Shown one piece after another: positions 39,901 to 48,632 of a stretch of 64,000 nt of DNA. A program made the position numbers and the translations under genes. Within the stretch, counting starts at the first letter, position 1. Each line of letters starts with the position of its first letter. Origin of the DNA: Rahnella sp. AA (GTDB lineage Bacteria > Pseudomonadota > Gammaproteobacteria > Enterobacterales > Enterobacteriaceae). The notes beneath the pieces are model-generated. The model was not told the DNA's origin. It made no database searches and saw only the letters and a program-made list of their open reading frames with translations. The DNA is taken from the NCBI RefSeq assembly GCF_002834385.1, contig NZ_PITQ01000003.1, positions 452,458 through 516,457 of the forward strand, read 5' to 3'.

Positions 39901-40730
39901 CGATATTTGAGCAACCCAAGATCGACACCCATCATCACGTGTTTGATCCGGCGCGCTTCCCGTACCTTCCGGACACGCCGTACCGTCCGGAAGGGCACGA
40001 GATTGGCACCGCCGATTATTACCGCGCGGTGATGCAAGCCTACAACATCCGCCACTCCCTGATTGTCGGCCCGACGTCAGGGTATAACACCGACAGTGCC
40101 TGCCTGCTGGATGCGCTGGAAAAAGGCAATGGCCGCTTCAAAGGCATCGCCGTCGTGCCTTTTGAACTTCCGCTGGAAAGACTCGCCGCGCTCAAACAGG
40201 CGGGCGTGGTCGGTATCGCCATGAATGTGGCGATGCTCGGCACGGCACCTTTTTTACACCTCGACGGCCTGATGGGGCGGCTGGAAGAACTGGACATGTT
40301 CGCCGCCATTCAGGTACAGGACGACCAGTTGCTGGCACTTTTACCGCTGATCAACCGCACGAAAACCCGCCTGCTGATTGATCACTCCGGCCGCCCGGAT
40401 GTGACGCAAGGTTTGCAGCAACCGGCCTTTCAGGCGCTGTTGCAGCTCGCGGGCCAGCAACGTACCTGGGTGAAACTGTCCGGTTTAGCGAAATTCAGCC
40501 GTCAGTCTTTTCCGTATCAGGACGGCCACGCTTATCAGCACGCGCTGCTTGAGGCATTTGGCGCTGAACATTGCATGTGGGGTTCCGACTGGCCGTTCCT
40601 GCGCGCTGAACACCGGATGGATCTCGGCACGTTGCTGATGCTGGTTGAACAGTTATTCCCGGATGAGAAAACGCGGCACCAGATCCTGTGGCAGACGCCA
40701 AAAGACCTGTTTGGTTTTGCAGATTACTGA
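39897..40730 (+). CDS. Amidohydrolase, 2-pyrone-4,6-dicarboxylate lactonase-like (LigI family)
   Basis: 277 residues of the amidohydrolase_2 superfamily with the metal-binding DTHHHVFDPARFPYLPD at the start, a histidine in LLIDHSGRPD and the catalytic aspartate in WGSDWPFLRAEH. This matches the COG3618/LigI group, which hydrolyses the pyrone formed when gallate ring cleavage products cyclise. It overlaps galA by four bases, so handling of that side product is the best guess. Direct proof is lacking. Confidence 0.75.
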   Translation: MTIFEQPKIDTHHHVFDPARFPYLPDTPYRPEGHEIGTADYYRAVMQAYNIRHSLIVGPTSGYNTDSACLLDALEKGNGRFKGIAVVPFELPLERLAALKQAGVVGIAMNVAMLGTAPFLHLDGLMGRLEELDMFAAIQVQDDQLLALLPLINRTKTRLLIDHSGRPDVTQGLQQPAFQALLQLAGQQRTWVKLSGLAKFSRQSFPYQDGHAYQHALLEAFGAEHCMWGSDWPFLRAEHRMDLGTLLMLVEQLFPDEKTRHQILWQTPKDLFGFADY

Positions 40731-40745
40731 AGAAAGGAAGACCCG

Positions 40746-41186
40746 ATGAACTACAAAATTGCCGTCTTTAACGGCCCGAACCTGAATCTGCTCGGCACCC
40801 GCGAGCCGGAAACCTACGGTTATGACACACTGGCGACCATCGAAAAACTGTGTCATCAGACCGCTGAAAGCTGTGGCGCGGAAATCGAATTTTTCCAGAC
40901 CAACCACGAAGGCGATTTGATCGACCGCATTCAGGCCTGCCGCGGCACCGCCGATGCCATCGTGCTGAACGCCGCCGCCTGGACCCACACGTCAGTTGCC
41001 ATCCGCGACGCGGTCACCGCCGTCAGCCTGCCGTTGTACGAAGTGCACATCACCAACGTGCATAAACGCGATGCGTTCCGCCACCACTCATTCCTCTCCG
41101 ACGTTTCCGTCGGTGTGATCTGCGGTTTCGGCATTCAGGGCTACGAATACGCCATCCGTCAGGCTGTGGTGAATTTGAGCAAGTAA
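40746..41186 (+). CDS. aroQ: 3-Dehydroquinate dehydratase, type II
   Basis: 146 residues, the normal size. It has GPNLNLLGTREPETYG, NHEGDLID, the active-site stretch NAAAWTHTSVAIRDA, and the catalytic histidine in EVHITNVHKRDAFRHHS. It interconverts 3-dehydroquinate and 3-dehydroshikimate. E. coli uses the unrelated type I enzyme AroD for biosynthesis, and type II copies in catabolic operons usually serve quinate use. In this operon it would feed 3-dehydroshikimate towards gallate. Confidence 0.9.
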   Translation: MNYKIAVFNGPNLNLLGTREPETYGYDTLATIEKLCHQTAESCGAEIEFFQTNHEGDLIDRIQACRGTADAIVLNAAAWTHTSVAIRDAVTAVSLPLYEVHITNVHKRDAFRHHSFLSDVSVGVICGFGIQGYEYAIRQAVVNLSK

Positions 41187-41190
41187 ACCG

Positions 41191-42405
41191 CTAGCCGCAA
41201 ACCTGGCGGATCTCCTCCACCAGCGCCTGTGCGGCGGGGGAAAGCAGGCTTCCGGCGCGGAACGTCAGGCCGATGGCGCGGTGCGTGTCGGCCAGTTCCA
41301 CCGGCAGTCTGACCAGTTCGCCGGACTCCAGCTCATGCTCAAGCTGGCGGGCAGAAACGGCCGCCAGCATATCCGACCCCAGCAGCAGCCCGCGCACAAT
41401 CCCCAGATCGCCGCTTTCCACCACCGGATCCGGCGGCGGCATGTCCATCGCGCGAAAGCTGTTATCCAGCAGCCGTCGTGACGGCGTATCTGCGCGTGGC
41501 AATACCCAGCGCGCAACACGCAAATGCGCCTGCATCACCGGTTCATTAAGCAGCGGATGCCCTTTTCTCGCCAGAATTACCATGCTTTCGGTGAACAGCG
41601 TTTCCGTCACCATGTCCGCTGCGTAATCGCTGGCTCGCAATGCGCCAAAGATAAAATCCACCTCGCCGGAACGTAGCTCAGACGCCAGCGCGCTGAACGC
41701 ACTTTCATTGGTAATGACTTTGACGCCGCCATAGCGCTGCGTCAGCCCGATGATCGCCTGTGGCAGCAAACGCGTACGCCCGAGCGGCAGCGCGCCGACC
41801 TGTACGGTGCCTTCCAGCACGCCACGGCGGGCGGCAATATCCGCCGGAATATGCCGCAATTCGTTAAGCGTACGGCGCAAATTTGGCACAATATCCTGCC
41901 CCGCCAGCGACGGCATCATGCCGTGCGGCGTGCGTTCCAGCAGTGCCAGACCCGCCCCGTTTTCCAGTACCTTTAACGCCGCACTGACCGCGGGCTGGCT
42001 CAGCCCGAGCAGCGTGGCGACCGTCTGCATATGCCGGGTTTTGCACAACGAAATGAAGATTTGCAGACGACGGACGTTAAACAGATAAAGCGGCTCGGTT
42101 TCGCTGCGCGTCTGTCCTGCTTTACCCTGCAATTTCGCCAGCTGTGACGGGATAAGTCGTAATTCAGCAATCGCACGACGCGCACGCGGCAGCACGCATT
42201 TACCAAAATCAGTGAGTAACATTCCGTTGGCATGTCGCTCAAATAAAGGCACGTCGAGCGCCTGTTCGAGATCGCGGATCGCCCGCGTCACCGCCGACTG
42301 CGTGCGGTAAAGCTCATCGGCTGCACGCGATACACTTCCCTGATCGACCACCTGACAAAAAGCGCGTATTTGCATCAGGTTACTCAGCATCTCGTCTTGT
42401 GCCAT
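41191..42405 (-). CDS. LysR-type regulator with two HTH domains, probable gallate regulator
   Basis: 404 residues, about 100 more than a normal LysR protein. The first HTH is at about 8-67 (SVSRAADELYRTQSAVTRAI) and a second complete LysR-type HTH at about 108-166 (TVATLLGLSQPAVSAALKVL), followed by one effector domain (about 190-400). It lies between the galA and galBCD transcription units and is divergent from galB, the usual place of a pathway regulator. The gene symbol galR would follow Pseudomonas usage but is not proven here. Confidence 0.82.
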   Translation of the reverse strand: MAQDEMLSNLMQIRAFCQVVDQGSVSRAADELYRTQSAVTRAIRDLEQALDVPLFERHANGMLLTDFGKCVLPRARRAIAELRLIPSQLAKLQGKAGQTRSETEPLYLFNVRRLQIFISLCKTRHMQTVATLLGLSQPAVSAALKVLENGAGLALLERTPHGMMPSLAGQDIVPNLRRTLNELRHIPADIAARRGVLEGTVQVGALPLGRTRLLPQAIIGLTQRYGGVKVITNESAFSALASELRSGEVDFIFGALRASDYAADMVTETLFTESMVILARKGHPLLNEPVMQAHLRVARWVLPRADTPSRRLLDNSFRAMDMPPPDPVVESGDLGIVRGLLLGSDMLAAVSARQLEHELESGELVRLPVELADTHRAIGLTFRAGSLLSPAAQALVEEIRQVCG

Positions 42406-42449
42406 CCCCTTCTCCCGTCAGGTTTTTTTTCGTGACATCCCTCAGCAAT

Positions 42450-42467
42450 ATAAATAAAACGCATACC
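42450..42467 (+). promoter_or_regulatory. Candidate gal regulator site upstream of galB
   Basis: ATAAATAAAACGCATACC differs at two of 18 positions from the motif upstream of the permease-galA operon (36936). It lies between the divergent LysR gene and galB, about 90 bases before galB. Confidence 0.5.
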
Positions 42468-42556
42468 CCCTGCAATCAAATGAATTACCCGCCGCAGGCA
42501 CGGACTGACAGCATGGAACTCAGGCAATCCGATCACCCTAAACCCAGGACCTATTC

Positions 42557-43303
42557 ATGACTCAGCCAAAAAAAGATGAGACCAAAAGTGCATTAGTCGT
42601 CAGCGCCCATTCCGCCGATTTCGTCTGGCGCGCGGGCGGTGCTATCGCGAAACACACGCAGGCCGGTTACGCCGTCCACATCGTTTGTCTGTCTTTCGGC
42701 GAGCGCGGCGAATCCGCCAAACTGTGGCGCAAAGGCAATATGACCGAAGAGATTGTGAAAGCATCACGCCGCGGAGAGGCGATGGCCGCCGCTGAAATCC
42801 TGGGTGCCACCGTCGAGTTTTTTGATATGGGCGATTATCCGCTGCGTGCTGATAAAGAATCGCTGTTCCGTCTGGCCGATGTTTACCGCCGCATGCAGCC
42901 GCATTTTGTGCTGACACATTCCCTGAAAGACCCGTACAACTACGATCACCCGATGGCGACCCATCTGGCGCAGGAAGCGCGGATTATCGCGCAGGCAGAA
43001 GGCTATAAACCGGGTGAAACCATCGTCGGCGCACCGCCGGTTTACTGTTTCGAACCGCATCAGCCGGAACAGTGCGAATGGAAGCCCGACGTATTGCTCG
43101 ACATCACCGACGTCTGGGACAAAAAATATCAGGCGATTCAGTGCATGGCCGGTCAGGAACATTTGTGGGAATACTACACCCGCGTCGCCCAGCAGCGCGG
43201 CGTTCAGGCCAAACGAAACGTCGGCATCACCAGCACCAAAAACATCGTTTACGGCGAAGGTTATCAGAGCCTCTTCCCGCGCGTGACGGAGGATTTAGCA
43301 TGA
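42557..43303 (+). CDS. galB: 4-Oxalomesaconate hydratase (PIG-L family)
   Basis: 248 residues of the PIG-L/LmbE deacetylase fold. The metal site that reads HPDDE in deacetylases appears as [13 protein letters not shown] near residue 18, the GalB-type variant, and [18 protein letters not shown] provides further histidines. In Pseudomonas GalB this fold hydrates 4-oxalomesaconate to 4-carboxy-4-hydroxy-2-oxoadipate. It overlaps galC by ATGA. Confidence 0.87.
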   Translation: MTQPKKDETKSALVVSAHSADFVWRAGGAIAKHTQAGYAVHIVCLSFGERGESAKLWRKGNMTEEIVKASRRGEAMAAAEILGATVEFFDMGDYPLRADKESLFRLADVYRRMQPHFVLTHSLKDPYNYDHPMATHLAQEARIIAQAEGYKPGETIVGAPPVYCFEPHQPEQCEWKPDVLLDITDVWDKKYQAIQCMAGQEHLWEYYTRVAQQRGVQAKRNVGITSTKNIVYGEGYQSLFPRVTEDLA

Positions 43304-44025
43304 GCCTGATCGGCAAAAAAGGCGTGGTGGTTCGCAATATTCCACGGGCAAATTCTGCTGATGTCACGGCGCTGGCTGCTTTTGGCGTGGCAACCGTTCA
43401 CGAAGCGCAGGGCCGCACGGGTCTGCTGGATCCGGCAATCCGCCCGATCCAGCAAGATTGCGCAATTTCCGGCAGCGCCGTCACCGTGCTCACCGCACCG
43501 GGCGATAACTGGATGTTCCACGTTGCCGTCGAACAATGCCAGCCGGGCGATATTCTGGTCGTCGCGCCGACATCGCCCTGCTCCGACGGATTCTTCGGCG
43601 ACCTGCTGGCGACCTCGCTGAAAGCGCGCGGTGTGATCGGGTTGGTGGCAGATCTTGGCGTGCGTGATACCAAAACGCTGCGTGATATGGGGTTCCGCGT
43701 ATGGTCGCGGGCGGTGTACGCGCAGGGCACGGTGAAAGAGACGCTCGGTTCGGTCAACGTACCGGTGGTCTGCGCCGGTCAGCTGGTGTATCCGGGCGAT
43801 GCGATTGTGGCGGACGACGACGGCGTGGTGGTGGTTCGCCGCGAAGACGTCACGCCGGTGCGTGAAGCCAGCCGCCAGCGGGAAGCGCTGGAAGAGAGCA
43901 AACGGGCGCGGATGGCCGATGGCGAACTCGGGCTGGATATCTACAACATGCGTCCGCGCCTGGCCGAAAAAGGGCTGAAATATTTTGATTCCACCGCTGA
44001 GCTGGAACAGGCTGAAAAACGCTGA
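43300..44025 (+). CDS. galC: 4-Carboxy-4-hydroxy-2-oxoadipate aldolase
   Basis: 241 residues of the class II HMG/CHA aldolase (RraA-like) family, splitting the hydratase product to pyruvate and oxaloacetate. Visible are [40 protein letters not shown] and the metal-binding [22 protein letters not shown]. The start at 43300 overlaps the galB stop. Followed nine bases later by galD. Confidence 0.9.
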   Translation: MSLIGKKGVVVRNIPRANSADVTALAAFGVATVHEAQGRTGLLDPAIRPIQQDCAISGSAVTVLTAPGDNWMFHVAVEQCQPGDILVVAPTSPCSDGFFGDLLATSLKARGVIGLVADLGVRDTKTLRDMGFRVWSRAVYAQGTVKETLGSVNVPVVCAGQLVYPGDAIVADDDGVVVVRREDVTPVREASRQREALEESKRARMADGELGLDIYNMRPRLAEKGLKYFDSTAELEQAEKR

Positions 44026-44034
44026 GGAGCCGCT

Positions 44035-45129
44035 ATGCCACAGACCCGAATTCCCTGCCTGTTAATGCGCGGCGGCACGTCGAAGGGCGCATTTTTTCTG
44101 GCCGACCATCTGCCGCAAGACCCGGCTTTACGCGACCGCGTGTTGCTGGCCGTTATGGGGTCGCCCGATCCGCGCCAGATAGACGGGCTGGGCGGTGCCG
44201 ATCCGCTGACCAGTAAAGTGGCCATTATCCGCCCTTCTGCCCGCGCTGACGCCGATGTCGATTACCTGTTTGCGCAGGTTAACGTGGACAAAGCCGTGGT
44301 GGACTACGGACAGAACTGCGGCAATATTCTGGCCGCCGTCGGCCCGTTCGCCCTTGAACGCCAGTTAATCGCCGCCACAAACGGCATTACACCGGTGCGT
44401 ATTTTCATGGAAAACACCGGCCAGACCGCCACGGCGTATGTCCCGGTGGAAGACGGCCAGGTTTGCTATCAGGGTGATTTGCGCATCGACGGCGTACCGG
44501 GCACGGCGGCAAAAATCAGCGTGGAATTTGCAGATATCGCCGGTTCCAGCTGCGGCGCATTACTGCCTACGGGCAATGCGCGGGACATTTTCGACGGTAC
44601 CGAAGTCACCTGTATCGACAACGGCATGCCGGTGGTTCTGCTGCGCGCGGCAGACTTAGGCCGCAGCGGCTATGAAAGCCGTGAACAGCTCGACGCCGAT
44701 TCCGAGCTGAAAGCGCGCCTCGAATCGATCCGTTTGCAGGCCGGTTTAAAAATGAATCTCGGCGACGTTTCACAGCGCACTGTGCCGAAAATGACGCTCA
44801 TCGCCGAACCGCGAAACGGCGGCGCAATTTCCAGCCGGACGTTCATTCCGCACCGCTGCCACGCCTCGATTGGCGTGCTCGGTGCCGTCAGCGTCGCCAG
44901 CGCCTGCCTGATGCCCGGATCAGTAACCGAAGGATTGGCGAACACACCTTCTGGTCCGACACCGCTTATCAGCGTGGAACATCCGACCGGCGAATTCAGC
45001 GTCGAATTGAAACTCGACATGGGTAAATCGGGCGCAGAGCGGCTTGCCGGATGCGGGTTGCTGCGGACAGCAAGGCTGATATTTGAAGGCGTGGTGATGG
45101 TATCGGGGGAGGTATGGGGAGGGAAATGA
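44035..45129 (+). CDS. galD: 4-Oxalomesaconate tautomerase (PrpF family)
   Basis: 364 residues of the PrpF/YbhH fold, related to diaminopimelate epimerases. Segments RGGTSKGAFFLADHLP, GLGGADPLTSKVAII, YGQNCGNILAAVGPFA with a conserved cysteine, and EHPTGEFSVEL are visible. In Pseudomonas GalD converts the keto product of gallate cleavage to the form used by GalB. It is the last gene of galBCD, with a terminator about 110 bases downstream. Confidence 0.88.
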   Translation: MPQTRIPCLLMRGGTSKGAFFLADHLPQDPALRDRVLLAVMGSPDPRQIDGLGGADPLTSKVAIIRPSARADADVDYLFAQVNVDKAVVDYGQNCGNILAAVGPFALERQLIAATNGITPVRIFMENTGQTATAYVPVEDGQVCYQGDLRIDGVPGTAAKISVEFADIAGSSCGALLPTGNARDIFDGTEVTCIDNGMPVVLLRAADLGRSGYESREQLDADSELKARLESIRLQAGLKMNLGDVSQRTVPKMTLIAEPRNGGAISSRTFIPHRCHASIGVLGAVSVASACLMPGSVTEGLANTPSGPTPLISVEHPTGEFSVELKLDMGKSGAERLAGCGLLRTARLIFEGVVMVSGEVWGGK

Positions 45130-45198
45130 CCGGGAAAGTTTCGGTTTCTCACTTGCAGTGAGGTGCTCACGTCTGACCGGGAAAATTTCGGTTTTTCA
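45127..45198 (+). repeat. 25-base direct repeat after galD
   Basis: Two copies of TGACCGGGAAA-R-TTTCGGTTT-Y-TCA style sequence, at 45127-45151 and 45174-45198, are 47 bases apart and differ at two positions. The first copy overlaps the galD stop codon. No function can be assigned. Confidence 0.7.
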
Positions 45199-45236
45199 AT
45201 AACGGTGTTCACTTAACTCGCTGCGCCGAAACCGAC

Positions 45237-45264
45237 AAAAGAGGGGCAAGACGGCCCCTCTTTT
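45237..45264 (+). terminator. Terminator of the galBCD operon
   Basis: The 11-base stem AAAAGAGGGGC / GCCCCTCTTTT has a short AAGACG loop and terminal Ts. Confidence 0.88.
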
Positions 45265-45295
45265 GAATCTCCACGTCTTTCAAAACACGCGCTTT

Positions 45296-45634
45296 CGCTC
45301 GCTGGCTATGTTTCAGCAACACCAGCTAGTGCCGCAAAAACTTGCCGCTTCGCGGTTCCCTTGCTCGATTTCGAGCCATTGGTCTCGAAACTCTCACTCG
45401 GCAAGCTTTCTGATAGCGGCCAGTGGCTTTATAAAAGATAAAATCACACTGCATTTTTATTGAAGTAGAGGTTGTGAATTAGAAAGTTTCTGGCCGCTTT
45501 CAAAACGACGTCGAATGAGTGATGAGAAACGGCGAGAGTCTCTTTTCTCGCTGGTTCGAATCCGAAATGAGAGTACCGCGCAGCGGCGGCGTTTGCGGCA
45601 CTAGCCGGAGCTTCTGGAACATAGCCAGCGAGCG
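45296..45634. repeat. Long imperfect inverted repeat
   Basis: Two arms of about 165 bases face each other around a centre near 45465. Clear matching blocks are CGCTCGCTGGCTATGTT (left, 45296) with its complement AACATAGCCAGCGAGCG (right), CTAGTGCCGCAAA (45326) with TTTGCGGCACTAG (right), and AGCGGCCAG with CTGGCCGCT near the centre. The arms are imperfect but align over most of their length. No open frame of note lies inside. The stretch up to 45745 adds two smaller hairpins (AGGGCGCG / CGCGCCCT and TTGGGC / GCCCAA). Confidence 0.75.
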
Positions 45635-45745
45635 GCAGCGCGCAGTTAAAAAGCGCGGGAGTCCAGAGGGCGCGCGCGTTAACGCGCCCTTTGGGCCAGT
45701 TTGGGCGGCGAGCCCAAGGTTTTAATTTTAAAGTTAAACCAGTGC

Positions 45746-46702
45746 CTAAGCTCGCCCGGCCCCCGCCCGATGACATCTCACCACCACCTCGTTTGCCCCG
45801 CAAACCAGGTCCTGCGGCATCTGGCATCCATCCCCCGCCAGCGGGCATCGTTCCCGGAAATAGCATCCCATCGGCAGGTTCCGGTTGCCCGGCAACTCCC
45901 CTTTTTTATCGACGACGCCGTCATCTAACAGCCGTCCGGCGCGGGGCACGGAATCGAGCAGCAAACGGGTGTACGGATGCTGTGGTTCTGTCAGCACTTT
46001 TTCTGCTGCACCCAGTTCGACGATCTGCCCGAGGTACATTACCGCCACGCGGTCACTCATGTGGCGCACGACGGAAACGTTATGGGAAATCAGCACAAAC
46101 GTCAGGCCGCGCTGGCGTTGCAGTTCCACCAGAAGGTTAAGGATCTGCGCCTGTACGGAAATATCCAGCGCCGAGGTCGGCTCATCGAGCACGATGATGT
46201 CCGGCTCTGACGACAACGCACGGGCGATGGAAATACGCTGGCGCTGACCGCCTGAAAATTCATGCGGTAAACGATCCAGATATTCTTTGCGGATGCCAAC
46301 CTGCTCGGCCAGCGTGGCGGCAAGCTCGCGGCGTTCGCGGCTGCTGTTATGTTTCTGCACAAACACCGGCTCGGTGATAATTCGCCAGACTGGCAGACGC
46401 GGATCGAGAGACGATTGCGGATCCTGAAACACCATTTGCATGCCGGAACCGAACCACGAATTATCATGACGCGCCCGGTGAATTTCTCCGCTGCTTGGCT
46501 TTTGCAGCCCCATCAGCAACTGGGCGAGCGTGCTTTTACCACAACCGGATTCACCGACAATCCCCAGCGTTTCGCCGCGAATGATATTCAGATCCAGCCC
46601 GTTAAGCGCGTGGACGTAACCGGTCGGTTTGCCGCGCCAGTTAAAACTGGCGGGGAAACGCACGCGGACATCCTGCAATTCGACTAACGCTTCAGCAATC
46701 AT
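45746..46702 (-). CDS. ddpF: D-Ala-D-Ala dipeptide transporter ATP-binding protein DdpF
   Basis: 318 residues with [38 protein letters not shown] and a C-terminal CYFRERCPLAGDGC cluster. It is the last gene of the ddp operon and overlaps ddpD by ATGA. The ddp identity rests on the operon context with ddpX rather than on this protein alone. Confidence 0.85.
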   Translation of the reverse strand: MIAEALVELQDVRVRFPASFNWRGKPTGYVHALNGLDLNIIRGETLGIVGESGCGKSTLAQLLMGLQKPSSGEIHRARHDNSWFGSGMQMVFQDPQSSLDPRLPVWRIITEPVFVQKHNSSRERRELAATLAEQVGIRKEYLDRLPHEFSGGQRQRISIARALSSEPDIIVLDEPTSALDISVQAQILNLLVELQRQRGLTFVLISHNVSVVRHMSDRVAVMYLGQIVELGAAEKVLTEPQHPYTRLLLDSVPRAGRLLDDGVVDKKGELPGNRNLPMGCYFRERCPLAGDGCQMPQDLVCGANEVVVRCHRAGAGRA

Positions 46703-47715
46703 CAGGAAACTTCCTCAGTGCGTTGGATGGGGATTTGCGGATGCCAGCAGGCCACCGACTGACGCGGAAATTGCGGCAACGGCGCGAGCCCCGGCGTTTG
46801 GGTGCAGCGGTCATCGGCGTGATTACAGCGTCCGCGAAACGCACAGCCCTGCGGCAGTTTCGAGAGATTCGGCACAGTGCCCGGAATAGCTTTGAGCAGG
46901 CTGCGCGGTTCGCCATTTTCCGGCGCGGCCTGCAACAGACCGATGGAATACGGGTGCGACGGCGAGTCGATCACGTCCGTCGTGTTGCCGCTTTCAATCA
47001 CATGCCCGGCATACATCACGTACACGCGGTCGCAAAGTTGCGAAACGACCGCCATGTCGTGGGTGATAAATAAGACGGCGGTGCCGCTGGCGCGGGCCTT
47101 GCGCTGCAACAGGCGAAGAACCTGACGCTGGACGGTGACATCCAGCGCGGTCGTCGGTTCATCAGCGATAATCAGTTCGGGTTCGCAGGAAAACGCCATC
47201 GCAATCAGCACGCGCTGGCGCATGCCGCCGGAAAGCTCGAACGGATAACGCGACATCACCTGTTCTGCGTCGGCAATCTGCATATCTTGCAGCAGGCCGG
47301 TGGCTTTTTTCCAGGCCTGCGCTTTGCTGATTTTCTGGTGCAGGCAGATCACCTCGCACATCTGCCGCCCGATTTTGCGCGTCGGGTTCAGCGCGTTCAT
47401 CGGTTCCTGAAAAATCATCGCCACCCTTGCGCCGCGCAGCGTACGCATCTGTTCTTCGCTGGCGTGAACCACATCGGTGCCCAGCATGCGTAATTCGCCG
47501 CCCGTCACGGTAAAACCGTCCGGTGGCAGAAGACGCATCGCCATCATCGCCGTGACCGATTTGCCGGAACCGGATTCACCGACCACGCCGACGATTTCCC
47601 CGGCACGGACCGACAGCGATACCTGATTGAGCGCTTTCACTTCACCGCCGTAGACCGGGAATACCAGTTGCAGGTTGTCGATTTCCAGAACCGGCGCGTT
47701 ATTTTGTTCAGCCAT
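46702..47715 (-). CDS. ddpD: D-Ala-D-Ala dipeptide transporter ATP-binding protein DdpD
   Basis: 337 residues with [46 protein letters not shown] and the peptide-transporter cysteine motif [14 protein letters not shown]. The start at 47715 has GAGGGCGC upstream and lies two bases from the ddpC stop. It pairs with DdpF as the ATPase dimer. Confidence 0.85.
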   Translation of the reverse strand: MAEQNNAPVLEIDNLQLVFPVYGGEVKALNQVSLSVRAGEIVGVVGESGSGKSVTAMMAMRLLPPDGFTVTGGELRMLGTDVVHASEEQMRTLRGARVAMIFQEPMNALNPTRKIGRQMCEVICLHQKISKAQAWKKATGLLQDMQIADAEQVMSRYPFELSGGMRQRVLIAMAFSCEPELIIADEPTTALDVTVQRQVLRLLQRKARASGTAVLFITHDMAVVSQLCDRVYVMYAGHVIESGNTTDVIDSPSHPYSIGLLQAAPENGEPRSLLKAIPGTVPNLSKLPQGCAFRGRCNHADDRCTQTPGLAPLPQFPRQSVACWHPQIPIQRTEEVS

Positions 47716-47716
47716 T

Positions 47717-48628
47717 TCAGCGCCCTCTGCTTTTCGGGTCGAGCAGGTCACGCAGACCGTCGCCGAACAGGTTAAAACTGGTGGCGGTGATCAGGATCGC
47801 CACGCCGGGGAAGGCGGAATACCACCACTGATCGAGAATATAATTGCGGCCATTCGATACCATCGCGCCCCATTCTGCGGTCGGTTGCTGTGCACCAAGA
47901 CCGATGAACCCTAAGGTTGCGGCCATCAGAATCGAGGTGCCGATATCGAGTGATGCCTGCACCACCAGCGGCGGCATCACGTTACGCAAAACATGCCAGG
48001 TAATAAGATGCCAGCGCGACGCGCCAAACGTGCGCGTGGCCTGCATATACGCCTGATGACGCAGCATCAGCGTCTGGCCGCGCGCCAGCCGGACGTAAAA
48101 CGGAATGCGCACCACGGCAATCGCCAGCATCGCGTTGAACAGGCTCGGCCCGAGCGCCGCCGCGAGCGCCATTGTTAAGACCAGCGACGGCACCGACAGC
48201 ATGATGTCCATGCAACGCATAATCAGCGCATCCACCACGCCACCGACCACGCCGGAAAAACAGCCAAGCAGTGAGCCGATGGTGCCCGCAATAATCACCA
48301 CCGCCAGCCCGGCGGCAACAGATTGCTGGCTGCCGATCAGCACGCGGCTGAACAGGTCGCGACCGACTTCATCGGTGCCAAACCAGTGCGCGGCAGACGG
48401 TGCCTGCAAGCGGTCGGTCAGGCTGATAGCGTTAGGATCGTGCGGCACCAGCCAAGGTGAAAAAATCATGATAAACAGGACGATGAGCATGATCGCCAGA
48501 CCGAGCATCGTCAGCGGGCTGCGGCTCAGCAGATGGAAAGTCCGCCGCCAGGTGGCGAAGCGCGGTTTGACATCCGGCGGCACAATGCCGGCGCGGTGAT
48601 TATTTACATCAGGTTCAATCACAGACAT
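47717..48628 (-). CDS. ddpC: D-Ala-D-Ala dipeptide transporter permease DdpC
   Basis: 303 residues of the DppC type: N-terminal cytoplasmic segment, first helix, HWFGTDEVGRDLFSRVLIG near residue 75 and the loop YMQATRTFGASRWHLITWHVLRN. The ATG at 48628 was preferred to longer frames that run back into ddpB. Confidence 0.86.
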   Translation of the reverse strand: MSVIEPDVNNHRAGIVPPDVKPRFATWRRTFHLLSRSPLTMLGLAIMLIVLFIMIFSPWLVPHDPNAISLTDRLQAPSAAHWFGTDEVGRDLFSRVLIGSQQSVAAGLAVVIIAGTIGSLLGCFSGVVGGVVDALIMRCMDIMLSVPSLVLTMALAAALGPSLFNAMLAIAVVRIPFYVRLARGQTLMLRHQAYMQATRTFGASRWHLITWHVLRNVMPPLVVQASLDIGTSILMAATLGFIGLGAQQPTAEWGAMVSNGRNYILDQWWYSAFPGVAILITATSFNLFGDGLRDLLDPKSRGR

Positions 48629-48632
48629 TCGC

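Noticed and set aside
45296..45745. CRISPR array or insertion sequence
   Set aside because: There are no regularly spaced repeats and no transposase frame; the structure is one large inverted repeat.
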